Below, piece after piece: positions 34,933 to 45,234 of a stretch of 64,000 nt of DNA. Location: contig NZ_JAERMS010000005.1 of the NCBI RefSeq assembly GCF_017426725.1, positions 1-64,000 on the forward strand. Reading direction: 5' to 3'. The stretch comes from Prevotella illustrans (GTDB taxonomy: Bacteria; Bacteroidota; Bacteroidia; Bacteroidales; Bacteroidaceae). The notes under the pieces are model-generated. The model did not search any database and was not told where the DNA came from. It worked only from the letters and a program-made list of their open reading frames with translations. The stretch's first letter is position 1. Every line of letters begins with the position of its first letter. Position numbers and translations under genes: made by a program.

Positions 34933-35000
34933 ATCCCCGTAATTTGCTAATTTTGCCACTGAATGATGCGGTCATAAACAATCCTGTTGTTTTTACTGCG

Positions 35001-35064
35001 GATTTTAGTGGTGGCACTCGGCGGGGACGTCGAGTGCCTTTACATTATATACCTCACTAAAATC
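35001..35064 (+). repeat. nested hairpin before the DUF1896 gene
   Basis: GATTTTAGTG (35001-35010) pairs with CACTAAAATC (35055-35064), a perfect 10-bp outer stem, and inside it GGCACTCG (35013-35020) pairs with CGAGTGCC (35031-35038). The outer right arm is part of the leader element CACTAAAATC that directly precedes several starts in this ICE. The start codon follows 8 nt later. Confidence 0.6.
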
Positions 35065-35071
35065 ATTCAAA

Positions 35072-35503
35072 ATGACAGCCATTCATTTTTCATACTACGA
35101 GCTTTCCCTGCTCTCTTTTCTTCGGGAAAGCCATCCCGAAAAAGCCGATGACATCCCTTTTGTCAAAGAACGTACGGCAGCCGCTTCCGAAGCCTATGCC
35201 GAAGCCTTCGATGCCGGTCTTCCCATAGCCGAATGTATCGGCATCGCCAATAAGACGCTCTATGCGGGTCTGCACTTTTCCCGCCACGATACCATCTCTT
35301 CCGTTCTTTGGAATGAGTTCTCTGCTGAAGTGCCACTTGAAGCGGTCAGAGAGACAGCCATCCGCCTGCGCCCGCTCTTGGAAGAGTTTTTTGCCAAGTA
35401 TCCGATTTCGGACGAGTTCGCCTATATGCCCGAATATAACTCCCTCTATACGGAGATTACGGGCTTTGTCCAACTAAAACTCGAAGAAGATGGCACACTA
35501 TAA
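35072..35503 (+). CDS. DUF1896 family protein
   Basis: A 143-residue acidic, mostly helical protein matching DUF1896, which occurs only beside topB and the large methylase/helicase in Bacteroidota conjugative elements. Recognisable segments are [19 protein letters not shown] near the start and [15 protein letters not shown] at the end. It overlaps the next gene by 14 nt, implying coupled translation. No function is known; its strict position suggests an accessory subunit of the DNA-processing genes around it. Confidence 0.8.
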   Translation: MTAIHFSYYELSLLSFLRESHPEKADDIPFVKERTAAASEAYAEAFDAGLPIAECIGIANKTLYAGLHFSRHDTISSVLWNEFSAEVPLEAVRETAIRLRPLLEEFFAKYPISDEFAYMPEYNSLYTEITGFVQLKLEEDGTL

Positions 35504-38500
35504 CAAGAAGGAGCATCTAAGGGCGAACATAGAAGCCATCAAGACCATCTTTGCCCTGCATCGGGAACAGCGCACAGCGACACCCGAAGAACGTACGATA
35601 TTAGCAGCTTATACGGGCTTCGGAGCTTTGAAGTGTATCCTCTCTCCTGCCAACACGATGGAGGACATCGCCCGATGGAACAAGTCGGAGTTGGAGCTAT
35701 TCCCCTTGGTGATGGAACTGCATCGCGTCATTCGGGACAATACCACCTCCGAATCGCAATACAAGAGCTATATGCAGAGCCTGAAAAACTCCGTGATGAC
35801 CGCTTTCTATACTCCTGCGCCCGTAGTGCGGGAGATTGCCGCTTCCTTACGGGAGGCAGGCATCGTCCCCCAACGCATCCTTGACCCTTCAGCGGGAATG
35901 GGTGAGTTCATCCGCTCTTTTGACGGCATTGCAGCCGAAGGGCATACGACTTTCGGTTTCGAGAAAGACATCCTTACGGGACAGATGCTCTCCGCCCTGC
36001 ATCCCGAAGACAAGATACGCATCCGAGGCTTCGAGGAAATCGAATCCAAGCTCGGAGGTTATTTCGATGTGGTCAGCAGCAACATTCCTTTCGGAGATGT
36101 GGCCGTCTTCGACCCTGTTTTCAGCAAGACGGCAGAACCTGCCCGAAAGGTCGCCCGCATGTCCCTGCACAATTACTTTTTCGTCAAGGGGGTGGATATG
36201 CTCCGTGAAGGCGGTGTGTTGGCATTCATCACCTCGCAAGGCGTTATGAACGCCACGACGAACGAACCGGTACGGGAGTGGCTGATGAACCATACCCGCC
36301 TTGTTTCGGCAGTCCGTCTGCCGAACAATCTCTTTACAGAAAATGCGGGGACGGAAGTGGGCAGTGACCTTATCGTCCTGCAAAAGCAGAGCGGCAAGAC
36401 AAGTCTGACCGAAGAGGAACTGCGTTTCATCAAGAGTGAGAAACGCCCTAGCGGAGTACTGTTCAATACCTATCTGCGAAGTATGTCTCAAATTGTGCAT
36501 ACCGAATGGAAGCAGGATACCGACCCTTACGGCAAGCCCGCCATCCTGTTCCATCACGAGGGCGGAGCGGAAGGCATCGCCACCGATATGGGCAAAATCC
36601 TGCGGGCAGATTTAGCCAAACGCTTGGACGAGGCATTGTACCAAAAGCATATCTCCATTCAGGAGCAGCCCAAAGTTACCGTTTCTGTTTCTCCCGAGGT
36701 CAAGCAGGGAGAGCCAACGCTTACGCCTGCCGCTTCGAAAGAGGAGCAATCACACCGAAAGGAGGTGCAACCGAAAGAGGAACAGCCGACGGAGCAAAAC
36801 CGAAGCAGTGTCACACCGCAGGTACAACTGCTCGACCTTTTCGGCAATGTTATCCCGGAGGAAAAGCCCAAACGTAAAGCTGCCGCAAAACTGAAATCTG
36901 TCGTATCACCCTCCATCTTTTCCGAGACTTCACAAAGCAATGATACGGCACTGGGGCTGAAAGACACGGGAGAGCTGTGGTGGCAGCAGGACAAGGAGAA
37001 AGGGATGCAGCAGCGCCTCTATGAGGGGGAATGGCACGAACACCTCAGAGAGGGGGCTTTGCTGGCTTCGGACTTTCAAGTCGGAATGCTTGTCCGTGAT
37101 ATGGAGGACAACCGCATGTTCCAGCCCATAGACCTCCCGTCCCAAGAACGACAGAAAATGCTGCTCTACATAGACCTGCGTGACGCCTACCACGCACTCT
37201 ATGACTATGAAGCGGAATGCAAGGTAGCGAATGAATCCCTGCGACAGAACCTCAATGAACTGTACGACCGTTTCGTGCGGCAGTACGGGCATCTGAATGA
37301 CCGCAAGAACCACGAGCAGATCCTGATGGATGCCGGTGGTAGGGAGATCCTTTTCTTGGAACGGAAGGTGGATAAAGAAACGCTCAAAGCCGATATTTTC
37401 TGTCAGCCCGTTTCCTTCAGCCTGCACGAAGTGACAGAGGTGAGCAATGCCCAAGAGGCTCTCTCGGCTTCACTCAACAAATTCGGAGCGGTGGACACCG
37501 AGTATATGCTGTCATTGCTTCCCGAAAGTTCCGAAGAGGAAATGCTCTCCGAGCTGCACGGCAGGATTTACTACAATCCCTTGGAGGGAGGGTATGAAAT
37601 TGCCGAGAAGTTCATATCGGGCAATGTGGTTGCCGCTTCGGAGCGTATCGGACAATATCTTTTGGAGCATCCGGAAGACACAAGGGCGCAAGCCTCCTTG
37701 CAGGCACTGAAAAATGCCATTCCCGAACCGATACCCTTCGTGGACTTGGATTTCAACTTCGGGGAGCGATGGATCCCCGTAAATCTCTACTCAGACTATG
37801 CCTCGTACCTCTTCGACACGGAGGTGATGATACGCTACAATTCAAGTGCGGACGAATACTCTGTGGAGGCACGGATGCACAATGCCAATATCTGGGACAG
37901 GTTCTGTGTGCGGGGGCAACATCGTCGCTACGACGGCATTGCCCTGATGAAGCACGCCTTGCTGAATACGACGCCCGACATCACCAAGAAAATCATGGTC
38001 GGCGACAAGGAGGTCAAGGTACGGGACACGGAAGCCATACAGATGGCAAACGCCAAAATCGACGAGATCCGAAACGGCTTTACCGATTGGCTGAACGAGC
38101 AGAGCGATGAGTTCAAGCAGCGGTTGGAGAAACTCTACAATGACACTTTCAATTGTTTTGTGCGTCCCCAGTATGATGGTTCCCATCAGACATTCCCCGA
38201 CCTCAACCTGAAAGGCTTGGGCATCGAGAGTTTGTACGGCAGCCAAAAAGATGCCGTTTGGATGCTCAAACTCAACGGGGGAGGTATCTGCGATCATCAG
38301 GTGGGAGCAGGAAAGACGCTTATCATGTGTACCGCAGCTTATGAGATGAAGCGGCTCGGCTTGGCGAACAAGCCGATGATACTCGCTCTCAAAGCCAACG
38401 TACAGGAGATAGCACAGACCTTCCAAACGGCTTACCCGAACGCCAAGCTGCTCTATCCGGGGAAGAACGACTTCACCCCCGACAAGCGGCAGCGGATTTT

Positions 38501-40982
38501 CCACGACATCAAGAACAACAACTGGGACTGCATTGTCCTCACGCACGACCAGTTTGGCATGATACCGCAGTCGGACGAGATACAGCAAAAAATCCTTCAG
38601 GACGAGCTGGACAGCGTAGAAGAGAACTTGGAGGTTTTGCGTCAGCAGGGACGCAGCATCTCCCGTGCGATGGAGAAAGGGCTTGTCAAGCGGCAGATGA
38701 ATTTACAGGCGAAGCTGGATGAAATCAAGTTCAAGATAGAGAACCGCAAGGACGATATAGTGGATTTCAAGACAATGGGTATAGACCACCTTTTCGTGGA
38801 CGAGTCGCATACGTTCAAAAATCTGATGTTCAACACCCGCCACGACCGTGTGGCAGGGTTGGGTAACAGCGAGGGCAGCCAAAGAGCCTTGAATATGCTC
38901 TTTGCCATACGAACCATTCAGGAAAGGACGGGGAAAGACTTGGGAGCAACCTTCCTTTCGGGGACGACCATATCGAACTCACTTACGGAGTTGTACCTGC
39001 TGTTCAAGTATCTGCGTCCCCAAGCCCTCGAAGCACAGAACATCAAGACCTTTGACGCGTGGGCTGCCATCTTCGCCAAGAAGTCGGTGGACTATGAGTT
39101 CTCCGTCACCAACGAAATCGTACAGAAAGAGCGTTTCCGCTATTTTATCAAAGTGCCGGAGTTGGCAGCGTTCTACGCTCAAATCACTGATTACCGGACG
39201 GCAAAGGACATCGGCATAGACCGCCCCGAAAAGAATGAGATTATGCACAACATACCGCCTACACCCGAACAGGAGGAATTCATCGCCAAGTTGGTGGAGT
39301 TTGCTAAGACAGGTAATGCCGAATTATTGGGAAGAGAGAAACTCTCCGAACGGGAGGAGAAAGCCAAGATGCTCATTGCCACCGATATGGCGAGGAAGAT
39401 GAGCTTGGATTTGAGGCTCATCGACCCGAACAGGTACGGAGATCATGTGGACAACAAGGCTTCCCACTGTGCCGCCAAGATTGCGGAATACTATCACAAG
39501 TTTGAGGAGCAGAAAGGAACGCAGTTTGTGTTCAGCGACCTCGGCACTTATAAGCCCGGTGAATGGAATCCTTACAGCGAAATCAAACGAAAGTTGGTGG
39601 AAGATCACGGCATTCCTGCTCAGGAGATACGCTTTATTCAGGAAGCTAAGACCGACAAGGCTCGAAAGACGCTCATCGCAGGCATGAATGAAGGTTCAAT
39701 CCGAGTATTGTTCGGCTCTACTTCAATGCTCGGCACGGGTGTAAACGCCCAGAAGCGTGCTGTAGCCATCCATCATTTGGACACACCGTGGCGTCCTTCT
39801 GACTTGGAACAGAGGGATGGACGAGCCGTGCGCAAGGGCAATGAAGTTGCCAAATTCCATGCGGACAATAAAGTGGATGTCATTATCTATGCTGTGGAGA
39901 AGTCTCTTGACAGTTATAAATTCAACCTGTTGCATAATAAGCAACTCTTCATCGAACAACTGAAAAACAACCGTATAGGCAGCCGTACCATTGATGAGGG
40001 AAGTATGGACGAGAAATCGGGAATGAATTTTTCCGAGTATGTCGCCATACTCTCCGGAAATACCGACCTGCTGGAAAAGGCAAAGTTGGAAAAGAAGATT
40101 GCCGGTTTGGACAGTGAGCGGCAGGCGTTCATTCGCAGTAAGTCATCCTCCCGAAGCCGATTGGACGAAGTCATGCGGACGGTGGACGGCAACAAGGAAC
40201 TGATTGCCCGCTTCCAAAGCGATTGGGATTTGTACCAAAGCCGTGTGCAGAAGGATAAGGACGGCAATATTCTCAATCCGATAGCGCTCAAAGGGGTGGA
40301 AGGAAGCGACCCGAAACGCATTGCTGCCAAACTCGCGGAAATCAACGAGAAAGCCTGCACACGGGGAGAGTATTTCAATATCGGAACACTCTACGGATTT
40401 AACCTCGTGGTCAAGACGGAGTCTTCCTCCAAGGACCTTTTCGACCTTTCGCAGAACAAGTTCTTCGTGATGGGAGAAAGCGGAATGAAGTACAGCTACA
40501 ACAACGGCAGGATAGCGGCAGACCCACAACTCGCCTGCATGAACTTCCTGAACGCCTTGGAGAAGATACCCGGCTTGATTGAGAAGTTTAAGGCTGACAC
40601 GGAGAAGATAGCCAAGGATATTCCTGTTTTGCAGGAGGTCGTGAACGGCTCTTGGAAGAAGGAAGAGCAGCTCAAAGACCTCAAAACGGAACTCGCAGCC
40701 CTTGACCGCAAGATACAGCTTTCCCTAAAACCGATTGAGCAGGGAGAGAGTGAGCAAGAAGGTGCGGAGATGATGCAGGACGGCGAAGGAAAGACGGAAG
40801 AAATGGAACGGTTACGTCCGATTGAGCCGACTGTCACCGCTCCCTCCGTCAGCACCTCTGCGGCTCAAACCGACAGACCGTTGGAAAGCAGCGGGCAGAG
40901 TATCTCCGCTACACAGCCCTCGATGGAAAGACTACCACCGTCTTTGGCTGAAAAGGTGTTCGTTGTCAGACCGAAGATATAA
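35490..40982 (+). CDS. giant N6-adenine methylase-like/SNF2-like helicase fusion
   Basis: An 1830-residue protein joining a DNA methylase-like domain to a superfamily 2 helicase. Motif [14 protein letters not shown] is near residue 135; motif IV reads SNIPFGD (near 190), where DNA adenine methylases normally have NPPF/Y. The helicase part has Walker [12 protein letters not shown] (near 937), DESH (near 1103), SGTTISNS (near 1155) and motif [13 protein letters not shown] (near 1438), with a coiled-coil tail. Such proteins are universal in CTnDOT-like ICEs and may protect entering DNA or resemble DarB/defence-island helicases. Its start lies inside the DUF1896 end. Confidence 0.9.
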   Translation: MAHYNKKEHLRANIEAIKTIFALHREQRTATPEERTILAAYTGFGALKCILSPANTMEDIARWNKSELELFPLVMELHRVIRDNTTSESQYKSYMQSLKNSVMTAFYTPAPVVREIAASLREAGIVPQRILDPSAGMGEFIRSFDGIAAEGHTTFGFEKDILTGQMLSALHPEDKIRIRGFEEIESKLGGYFDVVSSNIPFGDVAVFDPVFSKTAEPARKVARMSLHNYFFVKGVDMLREGGVLAFITSQGVMNATTNEPVREWLMNHTRLVSAVRLPNNLFTENAGTEVGSDLIVLQKQSGKTSLTEEELRFIKSEKRPSGVLFNTYLRSMSQIVHTEWKQDTDPYGKPAILFHHEGGAEGIATDMGKILRADLAKRLDEALYQKHISIQEQPKVTVSVSPEVKQGEPTLTPAASKEEQSHRKEVQPKEEQPTEQNRSSVTPQVQLLDLFGNVIPEEKPKRKAAAKLKSVVSPSIFSETSQSNDTALGLKDTGELWWQQDKEKGMQQRLYEGEWHEHLREGALLASDFQVGMLVRDMEDNRMFQPIDLPSQERQKMLLYIDLRDAYHALYDYEAECKVANESLRQNLNELYDRFVRQYGHLNDRKNHEQILMDAGGREILFLERKVDKETLKADIFCQPVSFSLHEVTEVSNAQEALSASLNKFGAVDTEYMLSLLPESSEEEMLSELHGRIYYNPLEGGYEIAEKFISGNVVAASERIGQYLLEHPEDTRAQASLQALKNAIPEPIPFVDLDFNFGERWIPVNLYSDYASYLFDTEVMIRYNSSADEYSVEARMHNANIWDRFCVRGQHRRYDGIALMKHALLNTTPDITKKIMVGDKEVKVRDTEAIQMANAKIDEIRNGFTDWLNEQSDEFKQRLEKLYNDTFNCFVRPQYDGSHQTFPDLNLKGLGIESLYGSQKDAVWMLKLNGGGICDHQVGAGKTLIMCTAAYEMKRLGLANKPMILALKANVQEIAQTFQTAYPNAKLLYPGKNDFTPDKRQRIFHDIKNNNWDCIVLTHDQFGMIPQSDEIQQKILQDELDSVEENLEVLRQQGRSISRAMEKGLVKRQMNLQAKLDEIKFKIENRKDDIVDFKTMGIDHLFVDESHTFKNLMFNTRHDRVAGLGNSEGSQRALNMLFAIRTIQERTGKDLGATFLSGTTISNSLTELYLLFKYLRPQALEAQNIKTFDAWAAIFAKKSVDYEFSVTNEIVQKERFRYFIKVPELAAFYAQITDYRTAKDIGIDRPEKNEIMHNIPPTPEQEEFIAKLVEFAKTGNAELLGREKLSEREEKAKMLIATDMARKMSLDLRLIDPNRYGDHVDNKASHCAAKIAEYYHKFEEQKGTQFVFSDLGTYKPGEWNPYSEIKRKLVEDHGIPAQEIRFIQEAKTDKARKTLIAGMNEGSIRVLFGSTSMLGTGVNAQKRAVAIHHLDTPWRPSDLEQRDGRAVRKGNEVAKFHADNKVDVIIYAVEKSLDSYKFNLLHNKQLFIEQLKNNRIGSRTIDEGSMDEKSGMNFSEYVAILSGNTDLLEKAKLEKKIAGLDSERQAFIRSKSSSRSRLDEVMRTVDGNKELIARFQSDWDLYQSRVQKDKDGNILNPIALKGVEGSDPKRIAAKLAEINEKACTRGEYFNIGTLYGFNLVVKTESSSKDLFDLSQNKFFVMGESGMKYSYNNGRIAADPQLACMNFLNALEKIPGLIEKFKADTEKIAKDIPVLQEVVNGSWKKEEQLKDLKTELAALDRKIQLSLKPIEQGESEQEGAEMMQDGEGKTEEMERLRPIEPTVTAPSVSTSAAQTDRPLESSGQSISATQPSMERLPPSLAEKVFVVRPKI

Positions 40983-40985
40983 AAC

Positions 40986-41023
40986 AAAAGGACGAACTAC
41001 ATATTGTTGTAATTCGTCCTTTT
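40986..41023. terminator. bidirectional terminator between converging genes
   Basis: AAAAGGACGAA (40986-40996) and TTCGTCCTTTT (41013-41023) form a perfect 11-bp stem, with TACA/TGTA pairing further inside, and give U-rich ends on both strands. It separates the methylase/helicase gene from the GHKL ATPase gene. Confidence 0.82.
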
Positions 41024-41038
41024 AGAATTTATACCATT

Positions 41039-42949
41039 TCAAAACAACTTCAATTTGGATTGTTGATATAAAGTCATTCCGGGAATATCATCATACATTG
41101 CAGCTAATTTATTCCTAAGTCCAAACATTCGTTTCTCAGCAGTGTCAACAAGTTGATCAAAGTCTGTCAAGAAGATGCTTCCTTCATCTTTAGAACCTGC
41201 ACGATACTGACGTTGTAACCCTTTTGCCACTTTATCTCCTACGACAAAAGCTGTTATTTTTGCAGTATTAATTCCCAATGCAATCAAACTGTCTACATAG
41301 TCAGTAGCTTGATTTCTTTCTTTACTTGTTATTTCAAAGCCTCCTCGTTTTAGTTCAACTATCAGAACTTTGGTTATTGTAGCTAGCTCATTATCACCAA
41401 ACTCTTCTACACCTGTCATGGAAAGAGAAGTACTATCAGCTAAAACGACAAGGTCTGGTCTTCTATTTGTTTTTATCCCGACTTCATTCTGAACATCCAT
41501 TTTGAACAGGCTTCTCATTACAGTCTGAAGTTGCCTGTTAGAGGTATATTCTGGGGTGTCATATTCGGGACCGAAGAGCCATCGGGATTCGGTTACAAGA
41601 GGATGCAAAACATGTAATTCATCCGTGTCCTTTTCTTTAGAAAGTTTTCTTATTGCTTCAATAATGGATAGGCGTCTATCAATTTCACTCAATACGGTGA
41701 GGGCATCCTTTACAGACCACTTATTGAGTATCGTATTAAGACCGGTAATATCTTCTTCCGTAAGTTGAGAGAGCTTCATTAAAAGCTCCTGTCCATTTTT
41801 CGATGATTCTAAATTTAATACAGCTTCAACGGCAATAGATATTGTTTCTTTAGTTGCTGTCGGAGAATTTATCGAGATATTCTCTATAATCTCATCTACC
41901 TCATACTGGGCTAATGGAGAGGCATCTTTCAATTTGGCTGCCAATTCCTGTTTTACAATAGCCTTTGTTTCTTCTAAATTAGCTTTTGCCGTTTGTTCAA
42001 ACATTATATTCACATACTCCGAAACAGTTTGATATAAATTCTCTGTTTCTTTTGTATTTTTGAAGCCACTCCAATCCTCTTTAACTAATTCTGCTAATTC
42101 ATTACTCTGTATAACGATAGTATACCTTTTTGCAAGGGCTGTTCGACCGTCTAAATAGAAAATCGTTCCTAATCCCCATGACGGAATACCTATTAAACGA
42201 CCACTTTCCCAAAAAGCAATTCCTTGATAGATGCTTTTGCGAGAAGATTTCTTTGAATCTATAAAATTCGCGGTAATTCTGTATCCATCAGATGTTTTCA
42301 ATTCTGTTGTATCCAATAAACCATCTAATTGGTCTAAAGAGAGTTGCTTTTTATTTACCTCTATTATGAATTCGGGATCATGCAGGAAACGAGAAGAGAT
42401 TATTTCTCTGATTTTATCAACATTGGGAAGATTTCTATCAACTTGAACTTCTAGCCTTGTGCCATGCTTTGAAGATGGAGAAATATTTTGGTTAGTGACA
42501 GAGATAGCTTGTCCTTGTACTTTAGTCGATACAGTAAGAGAAAGTTCTTTCCCATTTTTTGAAGTAATAACATGATATTCGTCATTAAAGCATAAGAGGC
42601 TATGTCTTCCGATACCATTGCGACCATAAGCTATACGAGGGCTTCTTTTCTTATTATCCGGAAATAAAACCTGTTTTCCTTGACGTAATAATTTGTTATA
42701 TCCCAATGTCATCCAACGTTCTTGAAATTCTTCTGCTGTTAGACCATTGCCATTATCTTCTATTACGAGGAGGTCTCCATATTCGTCAGGAATAAAGACA
42801 CTTACTTTTGTCGCTCCTGCATCCCAAGCATTTGCAACAAGTTCTGTCAATGCAATGTCAGCTTGACTGGTAATACTACTGTTCAACGTTCTGACAAGGT
42901 AATCATCCTCGAAAAGAGAACGGTATATGTGTTCCGAATTCTTCTGCAT
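41039..42949 (-). CDS. GHKL (paraMORC-like) ATPase fused to a PD-(D/E)XK-like domain
   Basis: A 636-residue protein with all GHKL ATPase boxes near the N-terminus: ELVANAWDAGATKV (E36, N40, D43), IEDNGNGL (D65, G67, G69) and YGRNGIGRHS (residues 108-117). A middle S5-like region includes IPSWGLGTIFYLDGRTALAK. The C-terminal segment at about 500-550 has RPDLVVLAD, then VLIVELKRGG, a D..ExK arrangement typical of restriction nucleases. This combination is that of the prokaryotic MORC-related ATPases described beside restriction systems. It is in an operon with an XRE repressor, and the segment looks more AT-rich than its neighbours, so it is probably independent cargo with a defence-like role. 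Confidence 0.82.
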   Translation of the reverse strand: MQKNSEHIYRSLFEDDYLVRTLNSSITSQADIALTELVANAWDAGATKVSVFIPDEYGDLLVIEDNGNGLTAEEFQERWMTLGYNKLLRQGKQVLFPDNKKRSPRIAYGRNGIGRHSLLCFNDEYHVITSKNGKELSLTVSTKVQGQAISVTNQNISPSSKHGTRLEVQVDRNLPNVDKIREIISSRFLHDPEFIIEVNKKQLSLDQLDGLLDTTELKTSDGYRITANFIDSKKSSRKSIYQGIAFWESGRLIGIPSWGLGTIFYLDGRTALAKRYTIVIQSNELAELVKEDWSGFKNTKETENLYQTVSEYVNIMFEQTAKANLEETKAIVKQELAAKLKDASPLAQYEVDEIIENISINSPTATKETISIAVEAVLNLESSKNGQELLMKLSQLTEEDITGLNTILNKWSVKDALTVLSEIDRRLSIIEAIRKLSKEKDTDELHVLHPLVTESRWLFGPEYDTPEYTSNRQLQTVMRSLFKMDVQNEVGIKTNRRPDLVVLADSTSLSMTGVEEFGDNELATITKVLIVELKRGGFEITSKERNQATDYVDSLIALGINTAKITAFVVGDKVAKGLQRQYRAGSKDEGSIFLTDFDQLVDTAEKRMFGLRNKLAAMYDDIPGMTLYQQSKLKLF

Positions 42950-43158
42950 TATATCTGTTTATAGTCATTATCAACTAAAAGGTCTCTTGCCTTTACTTGC
43001 AACACTGCGGAAATCCGATATAGCATCTCAAGAGAAGGCTGCTGTCGATTGCAGACATATGCATTCACTGTGCTGAAACTTTTATTGAGCTTCTCTGCCA
43101 GCCATTTTTGAGATATTCCCTTTTCTCCAAGAACGTCTTTTATTCTATTCAATTTCAT
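42949..43158 (-). CDS. XRE-family helix-turn-helix regulator
   Basis: A small DNA-binding protein (69 residues from the ATG at 43158; an ATG at 43173 is also possible). The HTH reads ISQKWLAEKLNKSFSTVNAY at about residues 15-34, followed by LEMLYRISAVLQVKARDLL, a full Cro/C1-type fold. It overlaps the GHKL ATPase gene by one nucleotide, so it is the first gene of a two-gene operon that it probably represses. A candidate -7 box TATTTTTG is at 43194-43201, minus strand. Confidence 0.85.
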   Translation of the reverse strand: MKLNRIKDVLGEKGISQKWLAEKLNKSFSTVNAYVCNRQQPSLEMLYRISAVLQVKARDLLVDNDYKQI

Positions 43159-43310
43159 CTTCGTAAAAAGCACGAGTATCGTATATTCTGCTACAAAAAT
43201 AGCAAATTATTTCTGATGTGCCTAATTTTTGGAAGTAAAATCTTCTTTAATACAAAAACGACTTGTCATTACGACAAAACGGGGGCTTTGCTGTTGCGTA
43301 TAATCCGAAA

Positions 43311-43631
43311 TTACGTGTCTTTGGGAGGTCTTTTCCTTTTTCGTTTGAGATTCTCCGTAAAATGGGCTTTCATAAAGGCAAGGATTTCCGATTCCAAATA
43401 CCACGTCTTGTGGTAAACGATGTGGAAAGGAAGTGTACCCGATGCCCGATAACGTTGCAAGGTGCGCTTGCTGATTTGGAGCATCAGACAAACCTCTTGG
43501 TTATCCAGCAGCGGTTCTCCATCTATCATCGGACGTTGGGGTATGTCGGCAGTCGTCTGTTTCAAGTCATCGAAACGCTTCATGATGCGTTCCATCCATT
43601 CAAGGAAGGTCTCTCTATCCAATAGTTCCAT
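43311..43631 (-). CDS. excisionase-like HTH_17 protein
   Basis: A 106-residue protein with a winged HTH of the MerR/excisionase kind in its second half: LLDNQEVCLMLQISKRTLQR, then YRASGTLPFHIVYHKTWYLESEI. A short helical N-terminal region may dimerise. Its first 17 nt overlap the end of the neighbouring HTH gene, so the two are co-expressed. Pairs of this type next to the integrase of Bacteroidales elements act as directionality factors or regulators (Xis2c/Xis2d in CTnDOT). Its own target is not known. Confidence 0.82.
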   Translation of the reverse strand: MELLDRETFLEWMERIMKRFDDLKQTTADIPQRPMIDGEPLLDNQEVCLMLQISKRTLQRYRASGTLPFHIVYHKTWYLESEILAFMKAHFTENLKRKRKRPPKDT

Positions 43632-43968
43632 TCTTTATCCTCCTGCTTTTAAGTTCGAAGTTATGCCGTAGCTCTTTCAGGTTCTGAGGATTGCAGTACA
43701 GGCTCTTGTTGCGTATCGCCTTCTCGATGTCATGCAGGTCGTAGTAGCAACGCCCATAAATCATCTTGTAGCTGATTCTGTCCGCACTGCGCATACGCTG
43801 AAGGGTACGCTTGCTGATACCGAGTATCTCGGCTAACTCTTCATTGGTAACAAGGCGGTTTTCGTACTCTATCTTTGCCTTTTCCTCTTTCTCCACATAA
43901 CGGAGGATTTTCTCTATCTTGCCCATCAGTTCGTGGTAGGCTTTGCTTTCAATTGTTATGACATCCAT
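43615..43968 (-). CDS. excisionase-like HTH_17 protein
   Basis: Start set at 43968: the 117-residue protein begins MDVITIESKAYHELMGKIEK, matching the MEVITIEKKTYEAMMERFRI start of the divergent gene at 44190; the longer frame upstream runs through the divergent promoter. A coiled segment at about residues 8-35 is followed by an HTH: LVTNEELAEILGISKRTLQR and MRSADRISYKMIYGRCYYDL. A -7-like box GAACTTTG lies at 43993-44000 on the minus strand. It is the first gene of a two-gene minus-strand unit and a paralogue of the three nearby HTH genes. Confidence 0.82.
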   Translation of the reverse strand: MDVITIESKAYHELMGKIEKILRYVEKEEKAKIEYENRLVTNEELAEILGISKRTLQRMRSADRISYKMIYGRCYYDLHDIEKAIRNKSLYCNPQNLKELRHNFELKSRRIKNGTIG

Positions 43969-44098
43969 GACGCTTTGAATTTGATTATGCTGCAAAGTTC
44001 GGGAGTTAAAACCGTCCGGATTGTATGCTAAATATGTACTGAATAGAGATTTTTCTGTCTGATTCCAAAAGCCATACGACAAAAGCATCCATATTGAA

Positions 44099-44158
44099 GC
44101 CACAAGTACGCAGTAAAGGAAATGCTGGTTTAGAATGCTTCCTCCGTAAGTACATTTG
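44099..44158 (+). promoter_or_regulatory. predicted promoter of the plus-strand excisionase-like genes
   Basis: GCCACAAGTACGCAGT (44099-44114) is followed 37 bp later by TACATTTG (44151-44158), a perfect -7 box identical to that inside the TraD-like gene. The 10 bp before the 16-mer (ATCCATATTG) are almost the same as at the topB promoter. The start codon is 31 nt downstream of the box. Confidence 0.65.
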
Positions 44159-44189
44159 CACAAAGTGTAACATTAAAACGGACAAGAAT

Positions 44190-44468
44190 ATGGAAGTAAT
44201 AACAATCGAGAAGAAAACGTATGAAGCCATGATGGAACGTTTTCGCATTTTGACCGCCAAAGTCGATGCCCTGTGTCGGGAGTGTGACGAAAAGCGTATG
44301 GGCAGGTGGCTGGACAATCAGGATGTCTGCCGAATCCTGAACATCAGTTTGCGTACCCTGCAAACTTATCGCAGCAACCGGATGCTGCCCTATACGCAAA
44401 TAGGGTATAAGATGTTCTACAAGCCGGAGGATGTCGGGAAACTGATCGAACAATCCTCCGCTTTATAA
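44190..44468 (+). CDS. excisionase-like HTH_17 protein (Xis2-like position)
   Basis: Start set at 44190, giving a 92-residue protein that opens MEVITIEKKTYEAMMERFRI like its divergent paralogue. The HTH is WLDNQDVCRILNISLRTLQT followed by YRSNRMLPYTQIGYKMFY. In CTnDOT the small basic proteins Xis2c and Xis2d, transcribed together ahead of exc, are required for excision; this gene and the next occupy a comparable position in the integrase-proximal region. It is preceded by the shared 16-mer and a TACATTTG box. Confidence 0.82.
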   Translation: MEVITIEKKTYEAMMERFRILTAKVDALCRECDEKRMGRWLDNQDVCRILNISLRTLQTYRSNRMLPYTQIGYKMFYKPEDVGKLIEQSSAL

Positions 44469-44496
44469 CCGATGAATAGTATCACCACTAAATCCG

Positions 44497-44808
44497 ATGC
44501 AAAATATGGACAACGATGTAAAGACCAAGAACAACGAAGAGATTGCGCACTTTCTCAACGCGAGCGACCGTATGATAAAGGGGATAGATGTCCTGCGGAA
44601 AAAGAACAGACCTCTGCTTAACGGGCATCGCTATCTGACGGACGATGAACTGTCCCGCCTGTTGCATATCAACCGGCGCACGTTACAGGATTATCGCAAC
44701 ATGGGAAGAATCTCCTTTGTCAAGTTAGGCGGAAAAGTACTCTACCGGGAAGAAGATGTGGAAAAGCTGTTGCAGGAGAATTACCGTCCTCGGTTTGAGA
44801 AGCCTTGA
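44497..44808 (+). CDS. excisionase-like HTH_17 protein (Xis2-like position)
   Basis: A 103-residue protein (an ATG at 44506 is also possible) with an N-terminal helical part and an HTH: YLTDDELSRLLHINRRTLQD, then YRNMGRISFVKLGGKVLYRE. It follows the preceding HTH gene by 28 nt. The gap contains CACCACTAAATCC, a shorter form of the ICE leader element. A strong bidirectional terminator follows at 44815-44850. A role as recombination directionality factor is inferred from family and position. Confidence 0.82.
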   Translation: MQNMDNDVKTKNNEEIAHFLNASDRMIKGIDVLRKKNRPLLNGHRYLTDDELSRLLHINRRTLQDYRNMGRISFVKLGGKVLYREEDVEKLLQENYRPRFEKP

Positions 44809-44814
44809 CGGAGA

Positions 44815-44850
44815 AACAGGCAGTAAGAAACATTTTTCTTACTGCCTGTT
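44815..44850. terminator. bidirectional terminator between HTH and RhuM-like genes
   Basis: A perfect 16-bp stem, AACAGGCAGTAAGAAA (44815-44830) with TTTCTTACTGCCTGTT (44835-44850), around a CATT loop, lies between converging genes. Confidence 0.88.
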
Positions 44851-44857
44851 CTCATAT

Positions 44858-45220
44858 TCAGTTGTACCATCCACCTTTGCCATAACACACAAGTAATGGA
44901 GGACTTGTTCTCTTCTTTTTGGTCAGTCTTCCGATTATCCATTGACGGAAATTCTTGATTTGTGGAGAGGCAAATCGAAACGATAGCATCGTTATCATTT
45001 CAATATTATATAAATCTACCGCACCGTCCTTGAAAGATAAGGTTCTCATCACCTCATCTTCTCTGAGTAAGCCCTCTTTGAAGATAGACTTGATGTGGCT
45101 GTTTATCTTACCGGAGAATACGCCGAACAAATCGGCTATTTCACAAGCCGACATCCAAACGGGAGCTGTCGGGATATATACTTTTCCGTTCTCTCCAATG
45201 GTTATGATTTCTCTTTTCAT
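44858..45220 (-). CDS. RhuM-like small protein
   Basis: A 120-residue protein resembling the N-terminal part of RhuM-type proteins: VWMSACEIADLFGVFSGKINSHIKSIFKEGLL, written here as ACEIADLFGVFSGKIN followed by SHIKSIFKEGLL, then DLYNIEMITMLSFRFASPQI. Full RhuM-family proteins are about 300 residues, so this is the DNA-binding-like part alone. It stands between the excisionase-like genes and the integrase, 14 nt ahead of nothing else on its strand (the integrase ends upstream of it by transcription). A regulatory role near the recombination genes is possible; it has no catalytic motif. Confidence 0.65.
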   Translation of the reverse strand: MKREIITIGENGKVYIPTAPVWMSACEIADLFGVFSGKINSHIKSIFKEGLLREDEVMRTLSFKDGAVDLYNIEMITMLSFRFASPQIKNFRQWIIGRLTKKKRTSPPLLVCYGKGGWYN

Positions 45221-45234
45221 CGTTCGTCCTTCTT

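Noticed and set aside
42949..43201. toxin-antitoxin reading of the XRE/ATPase pair
   Set aside because: The partner is 636 residues with GHKL and nuclease-like domains, too large and complex for a standard type II toxin.
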